This document shows, one piece after another, positions 8,493 to 17,900 of a stretch of 51,664 nt of DNA. Source of the stretch: Pseudomonadota bacterium (GTDB taxonomy: Bacteria; Pseudomonadota; Gammaproteobacteria; Pseudomonadales; Oleiphilaceae); assembly GCA_023430625.1 (NCBI GenBank), contig JAEZAA010000258.1:1-51664 (forward strand), written 5' to 3'. A program made the translations under genes and the position numbers. The stretch's first letter is position 1, and each line of letters begins with the position of its first letter. The notes under the pieces are model-generated. The model saw only the letters and a program-made list of their open reading frames with translations. It was not told the DNA's origin and did no database searches.

Positions 8493-8539
8493 CGCAAAGA
8501 ATTTCGCTGTTAGCTAGATTTTCGCAAAGAATTTCGCTG
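8493..8539 (+). repeat. Two 17-bp direct repeats, candidate TnsB sites
   Basis: CGCAAAGAATTTCGCTG occurs at 8493-8509 and again at 8523-8539, exactly 30 bp apart start to start, with no mismatch. Tn7-type ends carry several TnsB-binding repeats of about 20 bp, so these fit one transposon end. An inverted match near tnsA, as expected for the other end, was not found by eye. Confidence 0.55.
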
Positions 8540-8812
8540 CTATTTTGAATCTAGAGTTTCCCTTAAATAGAAACCTGCCACAAATTATTGATTCGTCAAT
8601 ATCCCTCGTTTCATCCGTAACTAGATCCTACATCCTCTGGGACCACCTCACACCCTCCCCATATCCTAAGCCCTTTTATCTCCATCCAAAGGCGCAGGCA
8701 AAGAAAATCCCTTCGTAACAGTATCATCCTCACATTACGCAATCGATTCCGCCGGCAATGAAGTCGCATCAAGCACCAGGACGCTAATCCCTACAAGACG
8801 GACTAAGAACAG

Positions 8813-9718
8813 ATGCCAAGAAATTTCTCTGTGTCATTAATAATCGGCGTAGCGCCTTCGTTAGGCTTTGCCCATAGCAGTAACGGCAACTCAAGCCTTC
8901 TGCATCTAGAGCCATGGGTGCTGCTACCGCTTAGCGTCATCACCGTTCTCTACATCATTGGTCTGATCCGGATTCGCCGGCACCGTGTGTGGAACAACCT
9001 GCGCCGTAAGATTCTCTACTTTTCACTTGCCTTGTTATGTCTGCTTCTGGCGCTGGTGTGGCCACTAGAGGTTTTGAGTGGTAGGAGCTTTGCTGCCCAT
9101 ATGCTGCAGCACATGTTGCTGCTTTCCGTCGCGGCGCCACTACTGGCATTAGCTCGCCCGCTTCCCATACTCCTTGCGGCACTGCCGAGAACTTCACGTA
9201 GAGCGCTTATCCTTAAATACCGGCGGAGTTACCTGCGCCCCTGGCGCTTCCTATCCCGTCCCACAATTGCTTTTGCTCTCCATGCGGTGATTATTTGGGC
9301 CTGGCATGCTCCCGCAGCCTTTCAACTGGCATTGGAGAACGACGCATTCCACATACTGGAGCATTTCATGTTTCTCACCTCGGCCCACTTATTCTGGTGG
9401 AGCATGTTCCATCAAGGCGGAAACCGGGTGCGACGTTATGGCGCCAATACGCTATGGATGCTGTCCACCTTGATTCACACAGGCTTTCTCGGCGCATTGC
9501 TTACCTTCGCAGGCTACCCGCTCTATTCCTATTACCTGTTGCAAGCCAAGGCTGAAGGCTTGTTGTGGAACCTTTCGCCGCTGGAAGATCAGCAATTGGG
9601 TGGGACCTTCATGTGGGTGCTGGGAGCTGGCCCGTATTTCGTTGGTGGACTAGTCCTGGCCCTTTACTGCCTACGGGCGCTTGAACGCCGCACTGAACTG
9701 CCACAAAGCCAGACCTGA
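8813..9718 (+). CDS. ctaG: Cytochrome c oxidase assembly factor, CtaG/Caa3 type
   Basis: This belongs to the CtaG_Cox family (PF09678), multi-pass inner-membrane proteins needed for assembly of haem-copper oxidases, probably through copper delivery. The 301-aa product has about seven hydrophobic segments and the His-rich membrane motifs of the family, HMLQHMLL (about 99-106) and HILEHFMFLTSAHLFWW (about 182-198), plausible metal ligands. It starts at the ATG at 8813. No oxidase subunit genes lie next to it here, which is unusual, since the gene often sits in a cox cluster. It is the first ordinary chromosomal gene after the Tn7-like element. Confidence 0.85.
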   Translation: MPRNFSVSLIIGVAPSLGFAHSSNGNSSLLHLEPWVLLPLSVITVLYIIGLIRIRRHRVWNNLRRKILYFSLALLCLLLALVWPLEVLSGRSFAAHMLQHMLLLSVAAPLLALARPLPILLAALPRTSRRALILKYRRSYLRPWRFLSRPTIAFALHAVIIWAWHAPAAFQLALENDAFHILEHFMFLTSAHLFWWSMFHQGGNRVRRYGANTLWMLSTLIHTGFLGALLTFAGYPLYSYYLLQAKAEGLLWNLSPLEDQQLGGTFMWVLGAGPYFVGGLVLALYCLRALERRTELPQSQT

Positions 9719-9783
9719 TCGTACGCAGTATCGGCCGATGCACATCTGCCCCGCTGGATCATCAAGCCTTCCAGCCATCGTGC

Positions 9784-9799
9784 ATGATATACCATCACG
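9784..9799 (-). promoter_or_regulatory. Candidate operator, copy 1 (inverted)
   Basis: ATGATATACCATCACG is the reverse complement of the GTGATGGTATAT motif found at 9874 and 13616. This copy is nearly self-symmetric (core ATGnTATAnCAT), as expected for a dimeric regulator. It lies between ctaG and the merR-type gene. Confidence 0.5.
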
Positions 9800-9866
9800 T
9801 TTTTTGTTTTTGATACCCACGAGTCGCTAGGGAAACGAAAACCGAGCAGGACTGCCCTCTACTCAT

Positions 9867-9885
9867 CTAGCGGGTGATGGTATAT
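9867..9885 (+). promoter_or_regulatory. Candidate operator, copy 2
   Basis: CTAGCGGGTGATGGTATAT (9867-9885) matches the copy upstream of 13764 at 18 of 19 positions. It lies about 35 bp upstream of a TATAAT hexamer (9919-9924) and about 107 bp before the likely merR start, consistent with autoregulation. Confidence 0.5.
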
Positions 9886-9991
9886 TTTGCACCAAAAGAC
9901 GGGTCTCCGTTTATCCGTTATAATGAGCACGTTTTGCCCGGAGCCTTGCTCCTCATGTTTGACCCTAGAATTGGAGGCATCGGTAGGCGCT

Positions 9992-10819
9992 GTGAATGGA
10001 CCCTCGAATAAGCTCGCTCTGATCGCGCAACACCTGGAGAATGGTGGTTCTGATCCAACAGCGAAGCCAGCCAAAGAATATAGCATCGACGAACTCGCGC
10101 GAGCGGCGGATACGACTGTTCGTAATGTTCGCGCATATCAGGACAAAGGTCTGCTCCCTCCTCCGACCTTACGCGGTCGTAAGGGCATCTATTTCGGTGA
10201 ACACCTGGCGCGACTGCGGGTGATCACGGGCCTCCTGAATCGTGGCTATACCCTGAGCAGCATTGGCGATCTGTTTGCAGCTTTAGAGAGTGGTGTCGAT
10301 TTGCGCCACCTGATTGGGTTGGAGTCTGCCGTTACCAGTCCCTGGACCGATGAAGAGCCGACCGTTGTCGACATGATGGAGATCGCCAAGCTGTTCGGCA
10401 AAGCGCTGACACCGGAGGCCATTGCGAAATCCATCGAGCTGGATCTGCTTCGCCCGGAAGGAAATAAAGTACGCGTGCGTAGCCTGCGGACGCTAAAGGC
10501 TGGCAGCGAGCTGGTTGCAACCGGCATTCCGTTGGAAGATTTACTGGAGATCGTGCGGATGCTGCGGGGCAACGTCGAACGAGTGGCGGATGCACTGGTC
10601 GGATTGGTCGCCCAGCATGTGCTCGGGAAATATGGCGATCGCACCCTCCCCCCTCCTGAAGAGTATCCCCAACTTGCTGAATTGATCTGGCGCTTGCGGC
10701 CATTGGCGGAGACCGCCGTACACGCAGAATTGGCTCGCGCCATGGAAAAGGCCGCGAATCGAATCCTGAGCGACAAATTGGAAACAATGATCGAGCAGTT
10801 GGATCAATCCAAAAAGTAG
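9992..10819 (+). CDS. MerR-family transcriptional regulator
   Basis: A DNA-binding regulator of about 275 aa. The MerR winged-helix domain reads EYSIDELARAADTTVRNVRAYQDKGLLPPP, followed by the wing with HLARLRVITGLLNRGYTLSSIGDL. The long C-terminal part (about 170 aa) is helical and lacks the clustered cysteines of metal-sensing MerR proteins, so the signal is unknown. The frame extends upstream to an ATG at 9887, but a TATAAT promoter box at 9919-9924 lies inside that extension, so I favour the GTG at 9992, preceded by GGAGG. The start is uncertain. Candidate operator motifs lie upstream at 9784 and 9867. Confidence 0.8.
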   Translation: MNGPSNKLALIAQHLENGGSDPTAKPAKEYSIDELARAADTTVRNVRAYQDKGLLPPPTLRGRKGIYFGEHLARLRVITGLLNRGYTLSSIGDLFAALESGVDLRHLIGLESAVTSPWTDEEPTVVDMMEIAKLFGKALTPEAIAKSIELDLLRPEGNKVRVRSLRTLKAGSELVATGIPLEDLLEIVRMLRGNVERVADALVGLVAQHVLGKYGDRTLPPPEEYPQLAELIWRLRPLAETAVHAELARAMEKAANRILSDKLETMIEQLDQSKK

Positions 10820-10880
10820 TACGACAACTGCAGCAGAAAGAATAGGACGGTAGTAGAAGTTAGGACGACAACAAAAGACA

Positions 10881-10920
10881 TAAAAAAGCGCCCGCACCGT
10901 ACTCTGACGCTGCGGGCGCT
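10881..10920 (-). terminator. Terminator of the PF10118 hydrolase gene
   Basis: AGCGCCCGCA (10887-10896) pairs with TGCGGGCGCT (10911-10920). Read on the minus strand, the stem is followed by TTTTTTA, a good intrinsic terminator for the gene ending at 10938. On the plus strand there is no T-run, although the stem may still slow readthrough from merR. Confidence 0.8.
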
Positions 10921-10937
10921 AAATGAACCAGAATTAC

Positions 10938-11783
10938 TTAGTGGGCGGTCGCGCTAAATCCGTCTACCTGGGTCACCAGCTCATCGATCCGATCCAGGTA
11001 CTGCCGATTGTCCTGATCCCAGGGGTGGAATCCCGGTCGATAGAACTCGAACCATTCCGGAATAACCCGCCGCAGCACGCCCGGCTTCAACCACTGGAAG
11101 CTAAATGAGGCTGCCCAACCCTTGAAGTCCCACAGACCACCTTCCTTACGAATCACTTGGATATAGAAGGTGTAGAACAGCATCCAGAAAATGATGGTCG
11201 CCATGGTCAGGGCAAACGTACGATGTAAGTATGCCTTTAGGCCCTTGCCTACTACCTGTGTGTAAACATCAAAGGCCACGGCTTTGTGCTCGGTTTCCTC
11301 CAGTGCGTGCCACTGCCAGATTGCCGCATAACGAGGATGAGCATTTTTCAGCAGGTCTGGGTCACGCAGCAGGGTGTCGGCGAGAATTGCTGTCAGGTGT
11401 TCCAGCGCAACCGTAACCGCAAGCTGCAGGCTATGGGGCAGAATCCGTTGCAGGAAACCCAGGAACCAGGTGACCTTAGCTTCCATCTTTTTGACGGGTA
11501 GCCCGGCTTCCGCCATCGCCTCGTTATACTCGTCGTGCTCACGGCCATGCATCGCTTCCTGGCCAATGAATGCAGTCACCGACGCCTTCAGCTCAGGATC
11601 GGTAATCTGGCTACGATAGTTGCGCACGCTGTCGATAAAAAAGCGCTCCCCGACCGGGAAGAAGATAGACAGCGTGTTGTAAAAGTGCGAAATGTGCAGG
11701 TGCTGGTTATTCCACCGGCTGATTTCTTCCTTCGGCAGATGGAAGGACAGATTGCGCCGAATCGGCGTAATGGCGTTATTCAT
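10938..11783 (-). CDS. Predicted metal-dependent hydrolase (PF10118)
   Basis: This 281-aa protein belongs to the PF10118 family, ferritin-like helical proteins with a predicted di-iron site and no firmly assigned substrate. The iron-ligand pattern is visible: E in FIGQEAMHGREH (with its downstream H), E and H in VALEHLTA, and WHALEETEHKAVAFD. One hydrophobic helix (MATIIFWMLFYTFYIQV) in the last third suggests membrane association. The C-terminus has the family's WFEFYRPGFHPWDQD signature. It converges on the merR-type gene across a shared hairpin. A role in lipid or fatty-acid chemistry is possible but not shown. Confidence 0.82.
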   Translation of the reverse strand: MNNAITPIRRNLSFHLPKEEISRWNNQHLHISHFYNTLSIFFPVGERFFIDSVRNYRSQITDPELKASVTAFIGQEAMHGREHDEYNEAMAEAGLPVKKMEAKVTWFLGFLQRILPHSLQLAVTVALEHLTAILADTLLRDPDLLKNAHPRYAAIWQWHALEETEHKAVAFDVYTQVVGKGLKAYLHRTFALTMATIIFWMLFYTFYIQVIRKEGGLWDFKGWAASFSFQWLKPGVLRRVIPEWFEFYRPGFHPWDQDNRQYLDRIDELVTQVDGFSATAH

Positions 11784-12144
11784 AAATGACCCACCCTATG
11801 TGCCATTGAATGATGTTACGCTCAGGAATGTAATATAAAGTTCGCGCGGCTGTCTAACAATTTTTCGCAGGATGTGAAGGGTTACCGTTTTCGAGTTCCC
11901 TCCACCTTCATAAAGTGTAGGTCAGGATTTACTTGGCAGGTGCCTTCTGAACTTAGTACGCACTGGATACCAGCGCGTCGGACTTAAAATTCTGGCAGAC
12001 GCCAGTCGGGGACTACGAACGGAGTAATGGCCTCGTGGAGATTGTGTCGCTTGGAGAGTATCTGCAGTCCCGGCGATGCGCTGGCTGCGTCGCCGTCTAC
12101 AGATCAGGCTGGGACGAGAGGGCTATGCCCTCTCCTCACGCTCC
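11784..12144. other. Intergenic region with an Hsp20-side hairpin
   Basis: About 360 bases without a gene. The left part should hold the promoter of the PF10118 gene. At 12116-12134, GAGAGGGC pairs perfectly with GCCCTCTC around a 3-base loop, 10 bases past the hsp20 stop on the minus strand. It is probably a terminator, though no T-run follows. Confidence 0.5.
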
Positions 12145-12780
12145 TTAATGAACCGGGACATTGTGGCGTTTCGCTTCGTCTACTTTGGGCAACCTCAGTT
12201 CCAGCACGCCATTTTTGAACTCGGCGTGGCCCTGGGCACCGTCGACCTCAACGGGTAACGGCAGCGAACGTTCGAAGCTTTCTCGCGAAATCTCGCTGCG
12301 GAAATACTGCCCTTCTTCGGATTTGGTTTCGCGCTGACGCCGGCCGCTGATGGTTACCGTCCGCCCGGTGACCGACACATGGAGGTCATCCTTATCGATC
12401 CCCGGCACTTCCGCACGGACCAGAACATCCTGGTGCCGATCAATAATATCGACCTTGGGTCCCTTGCCGATAAACGGCAGGTTCAAGTTGCCGAGGAAGT
12501 CCCGGTCGAAACCAAGCGAACGCAGCAAGCCGCGCGGTAGAAAGCCTTCCAGCATGCGATCCATCATCCTGTCCATCTCATCGAAGGAACTTAGCATTCG
12601 CCCAGTCGCTTCAATTTCCGGATTGCGCTCACTGTGCGTTGGCCCAGTGACTGGCTTGCTCCCATTACGAGCTTTGCTCTGGCCGGACGCCGTCCTTTTC
12701 GAGCGGTCTTCGATATCAGGACCACTGACGTACTGATCCACTTTAATGTCCCGCTTCTTGGGTTCCTGCACCTCTGCCAT
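12145..12780 (-). CDS. Small heat-shock protein, Hsp20 family
   Basis: An ATP-independent chaperone that holds unfolding proteins. The 211-aa product has a long, charged N-terminal arm (about 100 aa) rich in Lys, Arg and Glu. It then has an alpha-crystallin domain from about VDIIDRHQDVLVRAEVPG to the GVLELRLPK signature, and a short tail. The arm is longer than in E. coli IbpA/B (about 137-142 aa in total). AGGAGG lies just upstream of the ATG and is part of a tandemly repeated 13-bp unit (see the repeat at 12787). It is transcribed leftwards, away from the DUF6933 gene. Confidence 0.92.
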   Translation of the reverse strand: MAEVQEPKKRDIKVDQYVSGPDIEDRSKRTASGQSKARNGSKPVTGPTHSERNPEIEATGRMLSSFDEMDRMMDRMLEGFLPRGLLRSLGFDRDFLGNLNLPFIGKGPKVDIIDRHQDVLVRAEVPGIDKDDLHVSVTGRTVTISGRRQRETKSEEGQYFRSEISRESFERSLPLPVEVDGAQGHAEFKNGVLELRLPKVDEAKRHNVPVH

Positions 12781-12786
12781 GGTTTT

Positions 12787-12815
12787 TCCTCCTGTGGACT
12801 TATCCTCCTGTGGAC
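12787..12815 (-). repeat. Tandem duplication of the hsp20 ribosome-binding site
   Basis: TCCTCCTGTGGAC occurs at 12787-12799 and again at 12803-12815. Read on the minus strand, each is GTCCACAGGAGGA, so the hsp20 messenger carries two perfect AGGAGG Shine-Dalgarno sequences 16 nt apart. Only the nearer one has normal spacing to the ATG. Confidence 0.75.
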
Positions 12816-12945
12816 AGTCAGTCCATGCATCCAGAATGCTAACGAAGCAACGGGGGGATCCATAGGGCTAGGCACATTACAATGCAGTCATGTCGGCCTG
12901 GCGTACCATTCGCTAATAGCGAACTTTTTACTGGCGACCAAACCC

Positions 12946-13449
12946 TCAGAGTGTCGCAATCAACTCAAACATTTCGTGTTTGGGAAAAATCGCGCGTCCT
13001 CTTGCCATGGTCGGCCGCTGGTTGAGCCATTGCATCAGTTCAAATGGATCAACATCCAGTACATGGGCATAATCCGCCAGATAGGCGTCCACATCACGCC
13101 GCACCACGGACAGCGAGCTGAGTACCGAACGGTCGGTGACCGCATCGAAGATTTGGGGGCCCATGGCGAGGCTGACCTTCTTGATGCCTGCGTCGTCGAC
13201 TCCCTCAAACGCCAGACTCTGCAAGTACACCGCTCGAAACAGCAGCGCCAGTTCCGCAAAGTTGTCCTTCACCACGCCTGGCAAAACCAACACATAACGG
13301 GTGCGGTCGTGGCAGAAGAAGACACACTGACGACGGTCGATTAGATAAAGATGGGCATGCCAACTACCGAGCAGGCTCGCTTCCTGCCGAGGGGTCTCAA
13401 GTGCCCGGCCCATCTTTGCTGCGAGTTTACGGGTACAGTGAATGATCAA
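12946..13449 (-). CDS. DUF6933 domain protein
   Basis: A 167-aa soluble protein that opens MIIHCTRKLAAKM and continues with SWHAHLYLIDRRQCVFFCHDRTRY, the hallmark pattern of the DUF6933 family. The function is unknown, and no catalytic motif is known beyond conserved His/Cys positions. It begins at a TTG (13447-13449) with AGGA 7 nt upstream; the alternative would lose the conserved first residues. A candidate operator lies 164 bp upstream at 13613. It runs in the same direction as hsp20, with a gap of about 165 bp. Confidence 0.75.
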   Translation of the reverse strand: MIIHCTRKLAAKMGRALETPRQEASLLGSWHAHLYLIDRRQCVFFCHDRTRYVLVLPGVVKDNFAELALLFRAVYLQSLAFEGVDDAGIKKVSLAMGPQIFDAVTDRSVLSSLSVVRRDVDAYLADYAHVLDVDPFELMQWLNQRPTMARGRAIFPKHEMFELIATL

Positions 13450-13608
13450 ACGAACGTCCTTATGTTCCGCGCCACTTACTTACCCGCCAACAGACGAGAT
13501 CATGGCTAAAGTGTATAGGCAAATTGAGCACAGTGTTACTCGCACGCAGCTCCCATGGTTGGTAAGACCTCGGTGTAAACAGGCTGCACCAGCCAGTTTC
13601 GCGCAGAG

Positions 13609-13627
13609 CTAACGGGTGATGGTATAT
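13609..13627 (+). promoter_or_regulatory. Candidate operator, copy 3
   Basis: CTAACGGGTGATGGTATAT (13609-13627) matches the merR upstream copy at 18 of 19 positions. It sits in the 314-bp divergent gap between the DUF6933 gene and the gene at 13764, so it could control either. No other clear feature is seen in this gap. Confidence 0.5.
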
Positions 13628-13763
13628 CCTCTTGTGCAGTTAGCTGATCGCCAGGTCTAGGATCAGGAAATGTTTGGGCGATTCAATCCAGTACCGCACA
13701 ATAGCTGTGTATTTGTCGCAACTTCATATCTACTGACTTCATATCTACTGGAGGAACTCCCGC

Positions 13764-14183
13764 TTGATTACGTACTTCTATTGGGGCTTTGTCGCCATAC
13801 TCTGCCTGGGTGTGCTGTACTTGATGGGCGTCCGGCTGAAGCAATGGGTGCCCTCCCTGATTATCTCGGGCGTTCTTCTCCTGATCTGTACCTTCTTCTA
13901 TTACTTTTACCTGGAACAGATCTTCGTTAAGCGCTGGGGCGGCACCATGGCCCTGAACGTTCCTGCCGGACAAGTCCACATCGCGGCGACCTGGAAGGAG
14001 GATAACCTCTGGATCGAGAACTACGATCCCGCCACCAACACCTGCATTTTCCAGGAATACTCCCGCGGCAACGTCCTGGAAGGAAAGGTACTGCTGAAGA
14101 ACTGTAATCCAGCCGCTCTGTATCAGCCTTCTCTGAGGGGATCCAGGCCGGCTCCTGCCGATCAAACGCCCTTTTCCGAGTAA
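13764..14183 (+). CDS. Hypothetical membrane protein (139 aa)
   Basis: The product has two hydrophobic helices close together at residues about 2-21 and 29-49 (FVAILCLGVLYLMGV; SLIISGVLLLICTFFYYFYL). A predicted extracytoplasmic domain of about 90 residues follows, containing two cysteines (NTCIFQEY and LKNCNP) that could form a disulphide. It starts at a TTG at 13764 with GGAGG 9 nt upstream. I do not recognise the family. It is followed by a GC-rich hairpin at 14212-14238 and then by the YfaZ-like gene on the same strand. Confidence 0.6.
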   Translation: MITYFYWGFVAILCLGVLYLMGVRLKQWVPSLIISGVLLLICTFFYYFYLEQIFVKRWGGTMALNVPAGQVHIAATWKEDNLWIENYDPATNTCIFQEYSRGNVLEGKVLLKNCNPAALYQPSLRGSRPAPADQTPFSE

Positions 14184-14211
14184 GTAAAGGCGCTTGCCTT
14201 TGTTATAAACG

Positions 14212-14238
14212 GGCGCCGGCAGCCCTCTTGCCGGCGCC
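14212..14238 (+). terminator. GC-rich stem-loop after the 139-aa gene
   Basis: GGCGCCGGCA (14212-14221) pairs with TGCCGGCGCC (14229-14238) around a 7-base loop. It follows the stop by about 30 bases. There is no T-run, so termination would be weak or factor-assisted. Confidence 0.5.
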
Positions 14239-14375
14239 GCTAGCGTTTCCGCTAGTAGATGGCAGCCTCGCGGTCGTTTGAAAATTCGTCACAATGCCTC
14301 TAGTCTTGCCGCGGCATCCGGCGCCACCTGCCCGTCCGGGCGTCCTCCCAAATCTGTTTCTTTTAGGTTGTTTCA

Positions 14376-14939
14376 ATGAGAATCCTGCTTGCCGGGGTTT
14401 CCCTGGCCTTGGTTGCATCTGTTACCCAAGCGGAATCCTACGCAGAACTGGCGCGCGCCACCGTTAATCCGGATTACAAGCCTTACCCCAACGGAACCGG
14501 CGTGGTGGCTCAGGCCCGCTTCGAGCTGCCCGCTGACTTCTTTGCGTTCGCGCGCTTCAACGAAACCGGGTTCCGTCCCAGTGGGCCCGTTGTGGGTAAA
14601 TTCAAGGAAGGCGAAGATTGGACGATCCTGGAATCTGGCTATCAGCTGACCCGCTTTGCCGGCTTCGATCTGGAAGTGGGCGCCTCTTACCAGGCGGTGT
14701 GGCTGGATGACCAGCGTGAGGACGGCTATGGCATTCACGCCAACATCGCCACCATGCCCTGGTCCTGGCTCAAGTTCTCGCTCGACCTGGCCTATGTGGA
14801 TCTGGTGCTGCAGGACATCGCCCTCACCGCCGATCTGGCGCTGATGGTTACCGAGCAGTTCGGCGTGACATTGCGCCTGCATGACCATTCCGACTGGGAC
14901 TTCACCTCCTACGAGGCAGGGTTACGTTACTACTTCTAA
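14376..14939 (+). CDS. YfaZ-like outer-membrane protein
   Basis: A 187-aa protein with a signal peptide (MRILLAGVSLALVASVTQA, cleaved after about residue 19), followed by alternating-residue strands typical of a small outer-membrane beta-barrel. It ends in aromatic residues (LRYYF), the usual C-terminal barrel signal. Similar proteins are annotated as the YfaZ family, with no proven function. It converges on the RND gene, with 42 bases between stops. Identification rests on architecture and is tentative as to family. Confidence 0.6.
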   Translation: MRILLAGVSLALVASVTQAESYAELARATVNPDYKPYPNGTGVVAQARFELPADFFAFARFNETGFRPSGPVVGKFKEGEDWTILESGYQLTRFAGFDLEVGASYQAVWLDDQREDGYGIHANIATMPWSWLKFSLDLAYVDLVLQDIALTADLALMVTEQFGVTLRLHDHSDWDFTSYEAGLRYYF

Positions 14940-14981
14940 ACGGCGGACCCAGTCAGTCTATAGGACCGCCCGCGGCCGGTG

Positions 14982-17900
14982 TCAGATTTCCTCCACCGGC
15001 TGCGCGAGACGCGTCTGCCCTCCCCGCTCCTCCAGTGCGCCCGAGGACCGATCAGCGTCCCGTACAGGCGTACTCTTCTTCCAGGGCAAACGCCTGGTCA
15101 TTCTTTCGCCAAGCACCAGCATGCAGGGCGTGACCAGTAGAGTCAGGAACGTGGCAAAGGTCAGTCCACCCGCAATTGCGCTGGACAACTCCGTCCACCA
15201 TTGGGTCGAGGGCGCATTGATTCCCAGGCTTGGCGTCAACAGATCAACGTTGACACCGAGCACCATGGGTAACAGGCCAAGCACCGTCGTGATAGCGGTC
15301 AGCAGCACTGGCCGCAAGCGGCTTTTACCGGTCTCCAAGGCTGCATCAAAGGCCGCGTAGCCCATTTTACGCAGTTCATTGTAACCATCTATCAGAATGA
15401 TGTTGTTGTTCACCACAATGCCCGCCAGCGCGATGACCCCGAGCCCTACCATCACCACGCCAAAGGGACGTCCGGTGATCAGCAATCCCAGCAGCACGCC
15501 ACCAGTTGAAAACACAATGGCCGACAGGACCAGGCCCGCCTGATAAATACTGTTAAACTGGATCACCAGCATCAGGGCCATCAACATAATGGCCACCAGA
15601 AAGGCGCCGGCCAGAAATCCCATCGCCTCGGCCTGATCCTCGTCCTGCCCCGCGAATCGAATACGAACCCCTTCGATGGGATCTGCCACCAGCGAATCCT
15701 TCAGAGCCCGCAAGCGCTCATCCACCTGAACGCCAGGCGCCACGTCCGCTTCCACCGTCAGCGTGCGTTCGCCGTCGACCCGGTGCAGGGTTCCTGTTTT
15801 CTGTGCCGGAATGAGCTTGGTGAAGTTGGATACCGGCACCGGGCCCTGGGGCGTGGACAACATCAAGGTGCCCAAGGTGCCCAAGGTGCGGTCTTCCTTG
15901 GGCATCCGGATGCGGATGTCCACTTCCTCCTCCACGTCATCGGGTCGGTAATCCGCCAGCATCAGACCATTGGTCACCAACTGCACCGCATTTCCGACCG
16001 TGGCCACATCCAAGCCGTAACGGGCCGCGAGTTCGCGATCCACTTCCAGTCGCCACTCAATGCCCGGTAATGCCCGGTTGTCCGTCACATCGACAAAACC
16101 GCCGACCTTTTCGAGCCTGTCCCGCAACGTCTGCACCGCCTCGTCCAGGTCCTGATTGATGCCACTGACCCGGAGTTTGACCGGCTTGCCCGCGGCGGGC
16201 CCGCCCTCTTGTTTGCGAAACTCCAGGTTCATGGGAAGCGTCGCCGTGCGTTCACGCATCTCGGCAAGAATGGCATCGGCTGGACGCCGTTCATACCAAT
16301 CCACCAACTGGAACTGGAGCATGCCGATCACATCTTCGCCCAGTTGGCTATCCGCCTGGGCGAAGGAGCGGGCATAAATATCCCGTACTTCCGGCATGCC
16401 TTGAAGACGCTCCTCCACTTGCCGTAACAGCTGATCCTTCTCATACACCGAGCGATCGCCTACCGCATGCAACAGGACCTGGGCCGATTCCGGCTCAACT
16501 TCGGGAAAAAACTCGACGCCGTGGTTGAAACGCCCGTAAAGCACATAGGTAAACATCATGATGACCAGTGTCATCAGCAATGTTTTGCCGGGCGAACGCA
16601 GCAACCATGCCAGGGTGCGTGCATACTGCGTCGTAAAACGTCCGGGTTCGGGATTGGAGACCACCTTGGCCCGTCGGGCACCGACCAGCGTCCCCATGAC
16701 TGGCATAAAAACCAGCGCCATGAACAAGGATGCCAACAGGCAGATGATGACCGTCGCCGGCAGGAATTTCATGAACTCCCCGACGATGCCCGGCCATACC
16801 AGCAGAGGTAGGAACACGGCAAGCGTGGTCGCGGTGGACGCAATCACCGGCCAGGCCATCCGGACCGAGGCCCGAACGTACGCCTCCCGCACGGGCATGC
16901 CTTCCTCCAGATACCGGTCCGCGAGCTCAGCCACCACAATGGCGCCGTCCACCAGCATGCCCGCGACCAAAATCAAACTGAACAGCACCACGATATTGAG
17001 CGTGAATCCCAATGCCTGGATGACCAGCAGCCCCGCCAGGAAGGCACCGGGAATGGTCAAGCCAACCAACAGCGCCGAGCGCGGCCCCATGGCACCGATG
17101 ATCACGATCACCACCAGCACGACTGCAAAGAGCACGTTGTTGAGCAGGTCACTCAACATGTTCTGGATCTGCTCGGACTCGTCGGTGATGTAGGTAACTT
17201 CCAATTGCTCTGGCCAGAATGCCTGACTTTGCTTGACGACTGCCTTGACCTGCTCAATGGTCTCAATGATGTTCGCGCCGGACCGCTTGGAAATCTCCAG
17301 CACAACGGCCGGCTGGCCGTCCACCCGGGCAAATCCGGTCGGATCCTTGAAGGTGCGCTGTACGGTGGCCACGTCACCAAAGGTGATTACCTGCCCGTTC
17401 ATCCGTTTGATGGGCATCGACAGGAGATCCTGCAGGGTCTCCACAACGCCGGGCACTTTGATGGCCAGACGCCCGGCTCCCGTATCCAGGTTACCGGCTG
17501 CCACCAGGCGGTTGTTGGAGGAAATCAGCGTAAACAGCTCGCCATAGTCGATGCCATAGCGTTCCAGCACCTGTTGATCCGCCACCAGCTCCAGGAGATC
17601 CTCGCGGTCACCACCGATCTCCACCTGTAGAACTTCCGCAATGGTTTCGATCTCGCGCTTCAGCGCCCGCGCGACCCGAACCAGCTCCATTTCCGACAGC
17701 GGCCCGGACAAGCTCAGGTTCATGACCGGAAACTGGGAGGTATTGATCTCCCGCACCACCGGCTCTTCACTGTCCACCGGCAGTTTTGCTTTCGCGGCGT
17801 CCACTTTCTCACGCACATCCTGCAGCGCGGAGTCCGGATCAAAGCCAGCCTGAAACTCCATGATGAGCGAGGCATGGCCTTCAGAGGCGACCGCACGCAG

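Larger units (their letters stand above)
8111..8812. other. Gene-free 3' flank of the Tn7-like operon
   Basis: About 700 bases without a gene. It holds an 8-bp inverted repeat (GGTCAACC at 8232-8239, GGTTGACC at 8246-8253), the strong terminator at 8294-8334, two 17-bp direct repeats at 8493-8539 and then unremarkable DNA up to ctaG. If the element ends here, the boundary probably lies between about 8540 and 8650. I could not fix it from the sequence alone. Confidence 0.5.

Noticed and set aside
8493..8539. CRISPR-like repeat pair
   Set aside because: Only two 17-bp repeats with a 13-bp gap, no further units and no cas genes. TnsB sites fit better.
9871..13627. Transposon or island bounded by GTGATGGTATAT direct repeats
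   Set aside because: A third, inverted copy at 9784 and no integrase or transposase between the copies make an operator more likely than a target duplication.
15864..15890. Phase-variable repeat in the RND gene
   Set aside because: CAAGGTGC occurs three times in tandem as 9-bp units, but changes would stay in frame, and three units are too few to suggest phase variation.
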